Origin: Streptomyces subrutilus
GTDB taxonomy: Bacteria > Actinomycetota > Actinomycetes > Streptomycetales > Streptomycetaceae
DNA length: 64,000 nt
Direction of reading: 5' to 3'
Assembly: GCF_008704535.1 (NCBI RefSeq)
Contig: NZ_CP023701.1
Coordinates: forward strand, 5,808,001 to 5,872,000
Shown here piece by piece: positions 26,067 through 35,118 of the stretch. The position numbers and the translations under genes are program-made. Position 1 is the first letter of the stretch. Every line of letters begins with the position of its first letter. Below the pieces are notes generated by a model, which did not search any database, was not told the origin of the DNA, and was given only the letters and a program-made list of their open reading frames with translations.

Positions 26067-26141
26067 CGGTCCCCCTCCTGATCTTCGTCGCCCGACCTTA
26101 TCCCGGACAGGGTCTTGACGGGAGGCCGGTCCGCCCCGCAT

Positions 26142-26158
26142 CTTGAATGCCATTCAAG
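26142..26158. promoter_or_regulatory. Operator palindrome 1 (TetR/permease region)
   Basis: Perfect palindrome CTTGAATG-C-CATTCAAG, centred at 26150 in the divergent promoter region of the TetR and permease genes. Likely binding site of the adjacent TetR protein. Confidence 0.7.
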
Positions 26159-26164
26159 AACCTA

Positions 26165-26175
26165 GAACGTCGTTC
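26165..26175. promoter_or_regulatory. Operator palindrome 2 (TetR/permease region)
   Basis: GAACG-T-CGTTC, centred at 26170, exactly 20 bp (two helical turns) from palindrome 1. It shares the right half TTCAAG with palindrome 1, consistent with cooperative binding of two dimers on the same DNA face. Confidence 0.6.
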
Positions 26176-26210
26176 AAGGTTCGGTGGGTCGAAGATCAGG
26201 GGTACGGCGC

Positions 26211-27605
26211 ATGGCACAGCAGGAGACGACGGCCGACGTCGACGAGGTGTTCCGGGTCGAGACGCACGGCATCGACCCCATCCCCGACGAGGAGCGCCAC
26301 GGCAGTGCCAAGGACCTCTTCTGGCTCTGGTTCGGCTCCAACCTCACCTTCACCTACGTGATCAACGGGTCCCTCGCCGTCGCCTTCGGGCTCTCCTTCT
26401 GGCAGGCCACCGCCGTGGTCGTGCTCAGCGGACTGTCCTTCTTCGCGGTCAGCGCCGCCGGACTCAGCGGCATCCGCACCGGCACCGCCACCCTGGTCAT
26501 CTCCCGGGCCGCCTTCGGCGTCCGCGGCAACTTCCCGGCCGGCGTCCTCAACTGGGTGGTGAGCATCGGCTACACCATCGTCAACACCGTGGTCGGGACC
26601 CTGGCCCTGGAGGTCTTCCTCGCCGAGATCGGCCTCGGCAGCGGCAGCGCGGTGCGCGCCCTCTCCCTCGCCGTCACCCTCGCGCTGACCTTCGCCGTCG
26701 CCATGTGGGGCCACGCCACCGTCCAGTTCGCCGAGCGCTGGATGGCCTACGTCCTCGCCGCCGGCTTCGGCGTCCTGCTGGTCTTCGTCCTGCCCGGCGC
26801 CGACACCTCCGTCCCGGCCGCGGCCCCCGGGCTGTCCGGCTGGAGCCTCGCCTTCGTGGTCATGCTGGCCGGGCCGTTCTCGTACCTGCCGATGCCCGCC
26901 GACTACACCCGCTACCTGCCCCGGACCACCTCGCTGAAGTCGATCACCTGGACGGGCGCCCTCGGCGGCTTCGTCTCCTCCGTCGCCCTCGGCGTGGCCG
27001 GGGTGGCCGCCGCCACCCAGACCGACATGACCGACGCCGTGGCCGGCGCCGAAGGACTGCTGCCCGGCTGGTTCCGGCCGCTGTTCCTGGCCCTCGTCCT
27101 CGGCGGCTCCGTCACCAACTCGATCATCACCCTCTACTCCTCCAGCCTGAACCTCCAGGTCCTCGGCATCCCCTGGAGCCGCTCCCGCGCCATCGTGATC
27201 AGCGCCGCCGTGACCGCCGCGGGCTCGCTGGCCGCGCTGTTCCTCACCGACTTCACCACCTCCCTGCTCTCCTTCCTCTCGCTGCTGATCATCGTGTTCG
27301 CGCCCTGGGGCGGGGTCTTCCTCGCCGACATGCTGCTGCGCCGCTGCCGCTACGACGCCGACGCACTGCACGCCGGGAGCGCGGGCGCCTACTGGTACCG
27401 CGCCGGCTACCACCCGGCCGGCCTCGCCGCCCTGCTCGCCGGCATGGCCTTCGCCGCCCTGACCTGCGACTCCGAGCTCTGGACCGGCCCGCTGGTCGCC
27501 CCGCTCGGCGGCGCCGACCTCACCCTCCTCGGCTCGGTCGTCTCCGGACTCACGTACTGGGCCCTCGTACGCCGCGGCGCACCGGCGCCGGTGCCGTCCG
27601 CCTGA
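26211..27605 (+). CDS. NCS1-family purine/cytosine-type permease
   Basis: 464 aa, ATG at 26211 with CAGGGG upstream. About twelve membrane helices. The hydrophilic N-terminus carries VETHGIDPIPDEERHGSAKDLF and then WFGSNLTFTYVINGSLAV, the standard entry of cytosine/purine/allantoin NCS1 carriers; MPADYTRYLPR in the middle is also typical. It catalyses cation-coupled uptake of a nucleobase-like or hydantoin-like compound. The following amidohydrolase gene (113 nt downstream) suggests import and hydrolysis of one substrate. The two promoter palindromes and divergent TetR make it substrate-inducible by inference. Confidence 0.87.
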   Translation: MAQQETTADVDEVFRVETHGIDPIPDEERHGSAKDLFWLWFGSNLTFTYVINGSLAVAFGLSFWQATAVVVLSGLSFFAVSAAGLSGIRTGTATLVISRAAFGVRGNFPAGVLNWVVSIGYTIVNTVVGTLALEVFLAEIGLGSGSAVRALSLAVTLALTFAVAMWGHATVQFAERWMAYVLAAGFGVLLVFVLPGADTSVPAAAPGLSGWSLAFVVMLAGPFSYLPMPADYTRYLPRTTSLKSITWTGALGGFVSSVALGVAGVAAATQTDMTDAVAGAEGLLPGWFRPLFLALVLGGSVTNSIITLYSSSLNLQVLGIPWSRSRAIVISAAVTAAGSLAALFLTDFTTSLLSFLSLLIIVFAPWGGVFLADMLLRRCRYDADALHAGSAGAYWYRAGYHPAGLAALLAGMAFAALTCDSELWTGPLVAPLGGADLTLLGSVVSGLTYWALVRRGAPAPVPSA

Positions 27606-27718
27606 CCCGGCGCCCGCCCGCCGCCGAGCCCCCCGATCTCCGTCCGATCTCCGTCTCGACCGCGCACCCGATCCGTGTCCGACCCGCATCCGTCTCTGCC
27701 GCACAGGAGCACCACCCC

Positions 27719-29374
27719 ATGGCCACCAGCCCCTTCCCCGCCGACCTGCTGCTCACCGGAGCCCGCATCCACACCGTCGACCCCGCCCTGCCGGAGGCCG
27801 AGGCCCTCGCCGTGCACGACGGGCGCGTGGTGTGGCTCGGCGCCGACGCCGACGCCGACCAGTGGCGCGGCCCGGACACCGAGCTGCTCGACGCGGGGGG
27901 CCGGCTGGTCCTGCCCGGCTTCATCGACGCGCACAACCACGTCCGGCTCGGCTCCGACGACGCCTGCGTCCAGCTGGCCGGGGTGCGCACCCTGGACGCC
28001 ATCCTCGACCGGATCGGCGCCTGGAAGGAGGCCCACCCCGACGCCGGGTGGATCGAGGCGGAGGCCTTCGACTACTCGGCGGTCCCGGGCGGCCGGATGC
28101 CCTGCGCGGCCGACCTGGACCCGGTCACCGGCGACACCCCGGCGATCGTGCTCTCGTACGACGTGCACACGGCCTGGCTGAACACCGCGGCCATGCGGCG
28201 CCTGGGCGTGACCCGCGACCACACCGACCTGCCCTTCGGCACGGCGGCGGTGGACCCGCTGACCGGGGAGCCGACCGGCTTCGTCAAGGACTTCGCCGTC
28301 AAGGGGCTCTCCCGGGACGGCCACCGCGCCCTGCGCGACCTGGGCGTGCCGTGGGCCTCGCCGGACCGGCAGTACGGACGGCTCGTGAAGAGCCTCGACG
28401 ACGCCATCGGCTTCGGCATCACCACGGTGGTGGAACCCCAGAACTCCCTCGACGACCTCGGGCTCTACGAGCGGGCCCGGGCGGAGGGACGGCTGCGCTC
28501 GCGGATCGTGGCCGCCCTGTTCCACCCGCGCGGCACCACGGAGGAGGAGCTCGACGACTTCGCGGCGGCCGCCCGGGCGTACGCCGGCGACCGGCTGCGG
28601 GTGGGCCCGCTCAAGCTGTACATCGACGACGTGGTGGAACCGCGCACGGCCGCCCTGCTGGAGCCGTACACCGGGTGCGGCGCGCACCGGGGCGAGACCT
28701 TCTACCCGGCGGAGGAGTTCGCCGGGCTGCTGGCGCGGCTGGACGCGCGGGGCTTCCAGTGCTTCGTGCACGCCACGGGCGACCGGGGCATCCGCACGGT
28801 GCTGGACGCGGTGGAGCACGCCCGTACGGTCAACGGCCCGCGCGACGCCCGGCACCAGGTGGTGCACGTGGAGTGCCTGGACCCGGCGGACGTGCCGCGC
28901 TTCGCCGAGCTGGGCGTGGTCGCCTGCATGCAGCCGCGGCACTGCGCGCCGGAGATCGCCGGGCCCGGCCAGGACTGGGCGGAGAACGTGGGCGAGGACC
29001 GCTGGCACAAGGCCTGGCCGATGCGGAGCCTGCACGAGGCGGGGGCGGTGCTGGCCTTCTCCAGCGACTGGAACGTGGCGGAGATGGACCCGATGGTCGG
29101 CATCTACACGGCCGTCACCCGCCGCCCCCTCGGTGGCGGCGACCCGTGGCAGCCGGCCGAGACCGTGGACGTGGCGACGGCGGTGTACGGCTACACGATG
29201 GGCTCGGCCCACGCCAACTTCCTGGAGGCGGAGCGGGGTTCGCTGACGGTGGGCAAGGCCGCCGACTTCGTGGTGCTGTCCCGGGACATCCTCACCGTCC
29301 CGCCGGAGCTGATCCCGGGCACGGTCGCGACGACCGTGGTGGTGGCGGGCGAGGTGGTCCACCGGGCGGCCTGA
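27719..29374 (+). CDS. YtcJ-like metal-dependent amidohydrolase
   Basis: 551 aa from ATG with GGAG about 10 nt upstream. Amidohydrolase family 3 architecture: N-terminal beta-sandwich strand (DLLLTGARIHTVDP), metal-binding HNH in PGFIDAHNHVRLG, GPLKLYIDDVVEPRT in the barrel, His in CFVHATGDRGIR and VVHVECLDP, the Asp ligand in AFSSDWNVAEMDP, and a C-terminal strand block (GKAADFVVLSRDIL). It is cytoplasmic and hydrolyses C-N bonds of amides or cyclic amides. Its position behind an NCS1 permease suggests a purine-, hydantoin- or pyrimidine-related substrate; the specific one cannot be read. Confidence 0.85.
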   Translation: MATSPFPADLLLTGARIHTVDPALPEAEALAVHDGRVVWLGADADADQWRGPDTELLDAGGRLVLPGFIDAHNHVRLGSDDACVQLAGVRTLDAILDRIGAWKEAHPDAGWIEAEAFDYSAVPGGRMPCAADLDPVTGDTPAIVLSYDVHTAWLNTAAMRRLGVTRDHTDLPFGTAAVDPLTGEPTGFVKDFAVKGLSRDGHRALRDLGVPWASPDRQYGRLVKSLDDAIGFGITTVVEPQNSLDDLGLYERARAEGRLRSRIVAALFHPRGTTEEELDDFAAAARAYAGDRLRVGPLKLYIDDVVEPRTAALLEPYTGCGAHRGETFYPAEEFAGLLARLDARGFQCFVHATGDRGIRTVLDAVEHARTVNGPRDARHQVVHVECLDPADVPRFAELGVVACMQPRHCAPEIAGPGQDWAENVGEDRWHKAWPMRSLHEAGAVLAFSSDWNVAEMDPMVGIYTAVTRRPLGGGDPWQPAETVDVATAVYGYTMGSAHANFLEAERGSLTVGKAADFVVLSRDILTVPPELIPGTVATTVVVAGEVVHRAA

Positions 29375-29412
29375 CGCGTCCGTCCGGCCCGGTGTCCGTT
29401 CGGCCTGACGCG

Positions 29413-29439
29413 ACCGGCCGGTCCGATGGTCCGGCCGGT
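29413..29439. terminator. Bidirectional terminator between convergent genes
   Basis: ACCGGCCGG and CCGGCCGGT flank a 9-nt loop in the 118-nt gap between the convergent amidohydrolase and GPR1/FUN34/YaaH genes. Confidence 0.6.
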
Positions 29440-29492
29440 GCGACGGCCTCGGCGCCCCACGGCGTCCGGGCCGCCGGGCCGGGCCGGGGAGG

Positions 29493-30152
29493 TCAGGCCT
29501 CGGGGGGTTCCTCGGGGGCGAGGAAGCGGCCCATCGGCAGCACCTGGCGGCCCCAGGTGCTCGCCATGATCTGGCCGGCGAGCAGATAGGTGGCGCCCAG
29601 GGCGGCCAGCAGGCCGCTCCAGCCGGTGACCCGGTTCCAGGTCTGCGACCCGGTGAAACCGCTGACCGTCATCGCGACGAAGACGACCAGCACGCAGGTG
29701 AAGGTGGACAGCAGCACGAGGTGGATGCGCCAGCTGCCGATCCACAGCACGAACACCACGAACACCCAGGGCAGGGTGAACAGCCCGTTGACGTCCCCGC
29801 GCAGCGCCGGATCGGTGGCCGGCAGCACCCACTGGATCAGACAGGCCTTGGCCATCCAGAAGAGCCCGAACCCGCCGAAGACGGTGGCGTGCCAGGTATC
29901 GCCGCGCTGTGCCTGGAAGAGCCCGGCCAGCAGCTGGGCGAGGCCGCCGACGAAGAAGCCCACCAGCGGGAGCACCGAGTGGCCGAGCTCCTCCGGGAAG
30001 ACGCCCGCGTCGATGCCGGTGGCGATGACGGTGACCACGATGAAGCCGGTGAGGCCGAGCGCGCCCAGCTGGGCCTGGGCGCTGGGTTCCATCCGCTTGA
30101 CGGAGACGGCCTGTTCGGCCGGTCCCTGGAGGTTGCGGAGGGGGTTGTTCAC
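29493..30152 (-). CDS. GPR1/FUN34/YaaH-family transporter (acetate/succinate type)
   Basis: 219 aa from GTG at 30152, which overlaps the upstream stop as GTGA; GAGGGGAG lies 9 nt before it. Six membrane helices follow LGALGLTGFIVVTVIATG. TWHATVFGGFGLFWMAKA in the middle is the family's helix 3 signature. Related SatP/YaaH proteins import acetate or succinate, but the canonical NPAPLGL entry is replaced here by QAQLGALGL, so the substrate may differ. It is coupled to a DUF3533 membrane protein. Confidence 0.7.
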   Translation of the reverse strand: MNNPLRNLQGPAEQAVSVKRMEPSAQAQLGALGLTGFIVVTVIATGIDAGVFPEELGHSVLPLVGFFVGGLAQLLAGLFQAQRGDTWHATVFGGFGLFWMAKACLIQWVLPATDPALRGDVNGLFTLPWVFVVFVLWIGSWRIHLVLLSTFTCVLVVFVAMTVSGFTGSQTWNRVTGWSGLLAALGATYLLAGQIMASTWGRQVLPMGRFLAPEEPPEA

Positions 30153-31267
30153 CGCGGGCCGCTCCCCTCGCCCGCGAGCCGGGGTGCGGACGGGGCGTCG
30201 TCGGGCAGTCCGCTGCCGACGGCGGGCCCCGGCCGGCCCCGGCGGAACACCGCGCAGGCGAGGGTGACCGCGGAACCGACCACCGCCCAGCCGGCCAGCA
30301 CCAGCATCGGCCCGCCCGCGCCGTTGCCCCGGAAGTACGCGATCGAGCGCGCGGCGTACGTACCGGCGCCCGGCGGCAGGGCCGGGCCGATGGCCTTCCA
30401 GAACGGCGGCAGCAGCGGGTACGGGTAGGCGCCGCCGGCGCTCGGGTTGCCGAGGACCACGACCAGCAGGATCGCGAGGCCGATGCCGACCACGCCCGCC
30501 AGCCCCTGGAGGGCCAGCGTGATCGCGCCGACCGCGAAGACGACCAGGGCGCCCAGCCCCCACAGGCCCATCAGCGAGCCGGGCAGCGCGCCCAGCACCG
30601 GGCCCGCGATGACCGCGCCGAGCAGCCCGGCGACGATCGCGTACGCGAGCAGGGCGCCGAGCCGGATGACGGCGCGGGCCGAGTTCGCGGGCCGGGCGCC
30701 GGCGCTGATCGCCAGGATCGCGGCGCACAGGTAGCCGCCCACGCACCAGCCGACCACCAGGTAGAAGGCGCTCAGCCCGCGTCCGTCGCCGGCGGCGGAC
30801 GGGGCCACGTCGACGACCCGGACGGTGCGCCCCTGGCTCTGCTCGACCAGCCCGACGATCTCCTCGACGGCCGTCGCGAGCGAGGCTCCGGAGCCGGTCG
30901 CGACCAGCAGCTTGTCGGTCCGCCCCGCCGGGTCGATGACCAGCGCGGCGTCGATGTCCCGGTTCATGATCCCGGCGGTCGCCGCGGCCTCGTCCGCGAC
31001 GACGCGCGGGTCGAGGGGGTTGCCGGGCAGGGAGCCGAGCTGCTTCACGGTCTGCTGGGCCACCTGCGGGAGGGGAGCGGCGACCGCGATCGGGATCTCG
31101 CTCGGCTTCGGGTGGTGGAAGGCGCCGATGTACGAGGTGATGAAGGCCAGCTGGAGGGCCAGCACCCCCAGGACCAGCAGGGCTGCCCGGATGGTCACGG
31201 CGTCCTTGATCTCGGCGAGGAACCCGCCGGACGGGCCTGCGGCGGTGCTGTCTGTGGGCTGGGTCAT
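30149..31267 (-). CDS. DUF3533-family membrane protein (ABC-2/YhgE-like)
   Basis: 372 aa from ATG. One N-terminal helix (ALLVLGVLALQLAFITSYIG), then an extracytoplasmic domain of about 130 residues (residues 60-190, with IPIAVAAPLPQVAQQTVKQL), then five or six helices from AFYLVVGWCVGGYLCAAIL to the C-terminus. This is the layout of DUF3533/Sng1-like and YhgE-like proteins, linked to export or stress tolerance. No ATPase is encoded next to it. It overlaps the downstream transporter by 4 nt and is divergent from dnaE2. Confidence 0.7.
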   Translation of the reverse strand: MTQPTDSTAAGPSGGFLAEIKDAVTIRAALLVLGVLALQLAFITSYIGAFHHPKPSEIPIAVAAPLPQVAQQTVKQLGSLPGNPLDPRVVADEAAATAGIMNRDIDAALVIDPAGRTDKLLVATGSGASLATAVEEIVGLVEQSQGRTVRVVDVAPSAAGDGRGLSAFYLVVGWCVGGYLCAAILAISAGARPANSARAVIRLGALLAYAIVAGLLGAVIAGPVLGALPGSLMGLWGLGALVVFAVGAITLALQGLAGVVGIGLAILLVVVLGNPSAGGAYPYPLLPPFWKAIGPALPPGAGTYAARSIAYFRGNGAGGPMLVLAGWAVVGSAVTLACAVFRRGRPGPAVGSGLPDDAPSAPRLAGEGSGPR

Positions 31268-31325
31268 GCCCCCACGCTCGGCGTGCCGGGGGCGGGACGC
31301 AGCAGGGGAGGACCAAATGGATGAT

Positions 31326-31340
31326 CGAACACGTGTTTCG
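31326..31340. promoter_or_regulatory. Degenerate LexA/SOS-box-like site upstream of dnaE2
   Basis: CGAACACGTGTTTCG differs from the actinobacterial LexA palindrome CGAAC-N4-GTTCG by one extra T in the right arm. It lies 71-85 nt upstream of dnaE2, whose orthologues are often SOS-regulated. Confidence 0.35.
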
Positions 31341-31410
31341 CACGGGTATTCGAATTGCTCTATGGTGGAGACGGGGGAGGTGTTCATTCGAGCGAAGCAG
31401 GAGGCCGCGG

Positions 31411-34400
31411 GTGCCTGGTTTTACGCATCTGCACACCGTTTCGGGGTTCTCCGTGCGCTACGGAGGCTCCCACCCGGAACGACTGGCGGAGCGCGCCGCC
31501 GAGCGCGGCATGGACGCCCTCGCCCTGACCGACCGCGACACCCTGGCGGGCGCGGTGCGCTTCGCCAAGGCGTGCGCGCGGGCCGGGGTCCGCCCGCTGT
31601 TCGGGGTGGACCTCGCCGTACCGCCCGCCGCGGCGGCGCCGGCGCGGCCGCGCACGGCGGCCGCGGCGGCCGGGCACGCCGGGTCGGGGGGCCCGGCGAA
31701 CCCGGCCGGGCACCGGAGCCCGGCCGGCCCGGCGGGCTCCGGTGCGAACGGCCCCGGCGCGAGCGGCGGCCCCGGCCCGGCCGAGGTGTCCCACCGGCGG
31801 CGGAACCCGGTCAAGGGCGGGGCCTTCGTCGACGAGTCCGCCCCCCGCGCGGTCTTCCTGGCCCGGGACGGGGCCACCGGCTGGGCCGAACTGTGCCGTC
31901 TGGTCACCGCCGCCCACGCGGCGGCGGACGGCGACGGCCCGGCCGGGGGCGGGCAGCGGCCGGTGGCACCCTGGGGCGCCCTCGGCGGAGACGGCGTGTT
32001 CGTCCTGCTCGGACCCGGTTCGGAGGTGGGCCGGGCGCTCGCCGCCGGCCGTCCCGACCGGGCCGTCCGGCTCCTCGCGCCCTGGCGGGAGGCGTACGGG
32101 GAGTCGCTGCGGCTGGAGGCCGTCCACCACGGCCGCTCCGGCACCGGCCCCGGATCGCTCCGGCTGGCCGCCCGTACGGTCGGCTTCGCCGCCGAACAGG
32201 GCGTCCCGGCCGTGCTGACCAACGCCGTCCGCTACGCCGACCCCGGCCAGGGCCCGGTCGCCGACATCCTCGACGCGGCCCGCCGGCTGGTCCCCATCGA
32301 CCCCCGCGGCCCCCTCGACACCGGCGAACGCTGGCTCAAGGACCCCTCCGCCATGGCGGAGACCGCCGACCGGATCGCCCGGGCCGCCGGACTGCGCCCC
32401 GCCGACGCGCGCGGGCTGCTGGCGGAGACCCGCCGTACGGCCGAGGCCTGCGCCGTGGATCCCGAGGACGACCTCGGCATGGGCACGGTGCACTTCCCCG
32501 AGGCGCGGCTGGTCGGCGCGGCCCACCGCAGCGCCCAGCGGGTCCTCGCCTCCCGGGCCGCGGCCGGCATGGTGCTGCGCGGCCACGCGGGCCGGCGCGC
32601 CTACTGGGACCGGATGGAGGAGGAGCTCGACGTCATCGCCCACCACGGCTACGCCTCCTACTTCCTGACCGTCGCCCAGGTCGTGCAGGACGTGCGGGAC
32701 ATGGGCATCCGGGTGGCCGCCCGCGGCTCCGGAGCCGGCTCGCTCGTCAACCACCTGCTCGGCATCGCGCACGCCGACCCCGTCGAGCACGGCCTGCTCA
32801 TGGAACGCTTCCTGTCCACGCGCCGGCGCGTCCTGCCCGACATCGACATCGACGTCGAGTCGGCCCGCCGGCTGGAGGTCTACCGGCGGATCATGGACCG
32901 GTTCGGCACCGAGCGCGTCGCCACCGTCGCCATGCCCGAGACCTACCGGGTCCGCCACGCCATCCGCGACGTCGGCGCCGCCCTGTCCATGGACCCGGCC
33001 GCGGTCGACCGCCTCGCCAAGGCCTTCCCGCACATCCGCGCCCGCGACGCCCGCGCCGCCCTGCGCGAACTGCCCGAACTGCGCGACGTACGGGGCGAGT
33101 CCCACGGCCGGCTGTGGGAACTGGTCGAATCCCTCGACGCGCTGCCGCGCGGTACGGCCATGCACCCGTGCGGGGTGCTGCTCTCCGACGACTCGCTGCT
33201 CGCCCGTACGCCGGTCGTGCCCACCAGCGGCGAGGGCTTCCCGATGTCCCAGTTCGACAAGGACGACGTGGAGGACCTCGGGCTGCTCAAACTCGACGTG
33301 CTGGGCGTGCGGATGCAGTCCGCGATGGCCCACGCCGTCGCGGAGCTCAAGCGCGCCACGGGGGAGGAGCTCGACCTGGACGACCCGGCGCAGGTGCCGC
33401 CGGACGACGCGGACACCTACCGGCTGATCCGCTCGGCCGAGACGCTGGGCTGCTTCCAGATCGAATCCCCGGGCCAGCGCGACCTGGTGGGCCGGCTCCA
33501 GCCGTCGTCCTTCCACGACCTGGTGGTCGACATCTCCCTCTTCCGCCCGGGGCCGGTGGCCGCCGACATGGTGCGGCCCTTCATCGAGGCCCGGCACGGC
33601 CGGGCGCCGGTGCGCTTCCCGCACCCCGACCTGGCCGACGCGCTGGGCGAGACGTACGGGGTGGTCGTCTTCCACGAGCAGATCATCGAGATCGTGCACG
33701 TGATGACCGGCTGCGGACGCGCCGAGGCGGACCGGGTGCGGCGCGGGCTGTCCGACCCGCCGTCACAGGGACGGATCAAGGTCTGGTTCGCGGCGCGGGC
33801 GGCCGAGCGCGGCTACCCGCCGGAGGTGGTCGCCCGTACCTGGGAGATCGTCGAGGCCTTCGGCTCCTACGGCTTCTGCAAGGCGCACGCGGTGGCCTTC
33901 GCGGTGCCCACCTACCAGTCGGCGTGGCTGAAGGCGCACCACCCGGCGGCCTTCTACGCCGGGCTGCTCACCCACGATCCGGGGATGTACCCGAAGCGGC
34001 TGCTGCTGGCGGACGCGCGCCGCCGGGGCGTGCCGGTGCTGCCGCTGGACGTGAACCGGTCGGCGGTCGCCCCGCGCATCGAACTGGTGTCCGATGCGTC
34101 CGTCGGTACGTGGGGGCTGCGGCTCGGCCTGTCCGACGTCCACGGCATCAGCGAGGCCGAGGCGCGCCGCATCGAGGAGGGGCAGCCGTACGCTTCGCTG
34201 CGCGACTTCTGGGACCGGGCGCATCCGGGGCGCCCGGTCGCCGAACGGCTGGCCCAGGTGGGCGGATTGGACGCGTTCGGCGCCAACCGCCGCGACCTGC
34301 TGCTGCACCTGACGGAGCTGCACGGTGCGCAGCGGGCGGCCGGAGCGCGCGGCGGCGCCGCCCAGCTCCCGCTGGAGGGCGGCCGGTCCACGGCCTCCGT

Positions 34401-35118
34401 CGGGCTGCCCGACCTGTCCGACGCGGAACGGCTCAGCGCCGAGCTCGGGGTCCTCGGCATGGACGCCTCGCGGCACCTGATGGGGGACCACCACGCCTTC
34501 CTGACGGAGCTCGGAGTGGTCCCGGCACGCCGGCTGCGGGACACCGCGCACGGGCAGACGGTGCTGGTCGCGGGCGCCAAGGCGGCCACCCAGACCCCGC
34601 CGATCCGGTCCGGCAGGCGGGTCATCTTCACCACGCTGGACGACGGCACGGGCCTGGTCGACCTGGCCTTCTTCGACGACAGCCACGAGCGCTGCGCGCA
34701 CACCGTCTTCCACTCCTTCCTGCTGCTGGTGCGGGGCGTCGTGCAGCGACGGGGCCCGCAGAGCCTGAGCGTGGTCGGGGCGGCGGCGTGGAACCTGGCG
34801 GAACTGGCGGAGCTGCGGTCCTCGGGCGGCCTGGACGCGGTGGCGGCCCGGCTGGCCGCGGGCGGCGAGGGCGCGCCGGGCGGCGACGGCACGGAGGACG
34901 GCGCGGACGGCGGGAGCGCGGGCCCCGACGCCGGGGCCGACGGCGGTGCCGGTGCCGGGACCGGGCCTGACGCCGGGCCCGGCGGCGCCGGTGGCGACCG
35001 CCGGATCCGCCTGTCGACGGGGTTCGAGCTGAACCCCTGGGCCGACCTCCAGCCGCCCGGTACCGGCGCCGCGACCGGACGCAAGCTGTGGCACTCCAGC
35101 CCGGGCAGCGCGGGATGA
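31411..35118 (+). CDS. dnaE2: Error-prone DNA polymerase III alpha subunit DnaE2
   Basis: 1235 aa from GTG at 31411 with AGGAGG six nt upstream. PHP domain at the N-terminus (FTHLHTVSGFSVRYG, ALALTDRDTLAGAV), a Gly/Ala/Pro-rich insertion (about residues 72-130), then the C-family polymerase core with catalytic aspartates in PDIDIDVES, PMSQFDKDDVEDLGLLKLD, and the fingers. A helix-hairpin-helix/OB region follows, with a low-complexity Gly/Asp tract near 1150-1195. It resembles DnaE2 rather than replicative DnaE1 in its short PHP block and its pairing with an ImuB-like gene, which it overlaps by an ATGA. Role: damage-induced translesion synthesis. Confidence 0.88.
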   Translation: MPGFTHLHTVSGFSVRYGGSHPERLAERAAERGMDALALTDRDTLAGAVRFAKACARAGVRPLFGVDLAVPPAAAAPARPRTAAAAAGHAGSGGPANPAGHRSPAGPAGSGANGPGASGGPGPAEVSHRRRNPVKGGAFVDESAPRAVFLARDGATGWAELCRLVTAAHAAADGDGPAGGGQRPVAPWGALGGDGVFVLLGPGSEVGRALAAGRPDRAVRLLAPWREAYGESLRLEAVHHGRSGTGPGSLRLAARTVGFAAEQGVPAVLTNAVRYADPGQGPVADILDAARRLVPIDPRGPLDTGERWLKDPSAMAETADRIARAAGLRPADARGLLAETRRTAEACAVDPEDDLGMGTVHFPEARLVGAAHRSAQRVLASRAAAGMVLRGHAGRRAYWDRMEEELDVIAHHGYASYFLTVAQVVQDVRDMGIRVAARGSGAGSLVNHLLGIAHADPVEHGLLMERFLSTRRRVLPDIDIDVESARRLEVYRRIMDRFGTERVATVAMPETYRVRHAIRDVGAALSMDPAAVDRLAKAFPHIRARDARAALRELPELRDVRGESHGRLWELVESLDALPRGTAMHPCGVLLSDDSLLARTPVVPTSGEGFPMSQFDKDDVEDLGLLKLDVLGVRMQSAMAHAVAELKRATGEELDLDDPAQVPPDDADTYRLIRSAETLGCFQIESPGQRDLVGRLQPSSFHDLVVDISLFRPGPVAADMVRPFIEARHGRAPVRFPHPDLADALGETYGVVVFHEQIIEIVHVMTGCGRAEADRVRRGLSDPPSQGRIKVWFAARAAERGYPPEVVARTWEIVEAFGSYGFCKAHAVAFAVPTYQSAWLKAHHPAAFYAGLLTHDPGMYPKRLLLADARRRGVPVLPLDVNRSAVAPRIELVSDASVGTWGLRLGLSDVHGISEAEARRIEEGQPYASLRDFWDRAHPGRPVAERLAQVGGLDAFGANRRDLLLHLTELHGAQRAAGARGGAAQLPLEGGRSTASVGLPDLSDAERLSAELGVLGMDASRHLMGDHHAFLTELGVVPARRLRDTAHGQTVLVAGAKAATQTPPIRSGRRVIFTTLDDGTGLVDLAFFDDSHERCAHTVFHSFLLLVRGVVQRRGPQSLSVVGAAAWNLAELAELRSSGGLDAVAARLAAGGEGAPGGDGTEDGADGGSAGPDAGADGGAGAGTGPDAGPGGAGGDRRIRLSTGFELNPWADLQPPGTGAATGRKLWHSSPGSAG

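Noticed and set aside
31326..31340. Canonical LexA box
   Set aside because: One arm has an inserted base, so it is listed only as a degenerate site.
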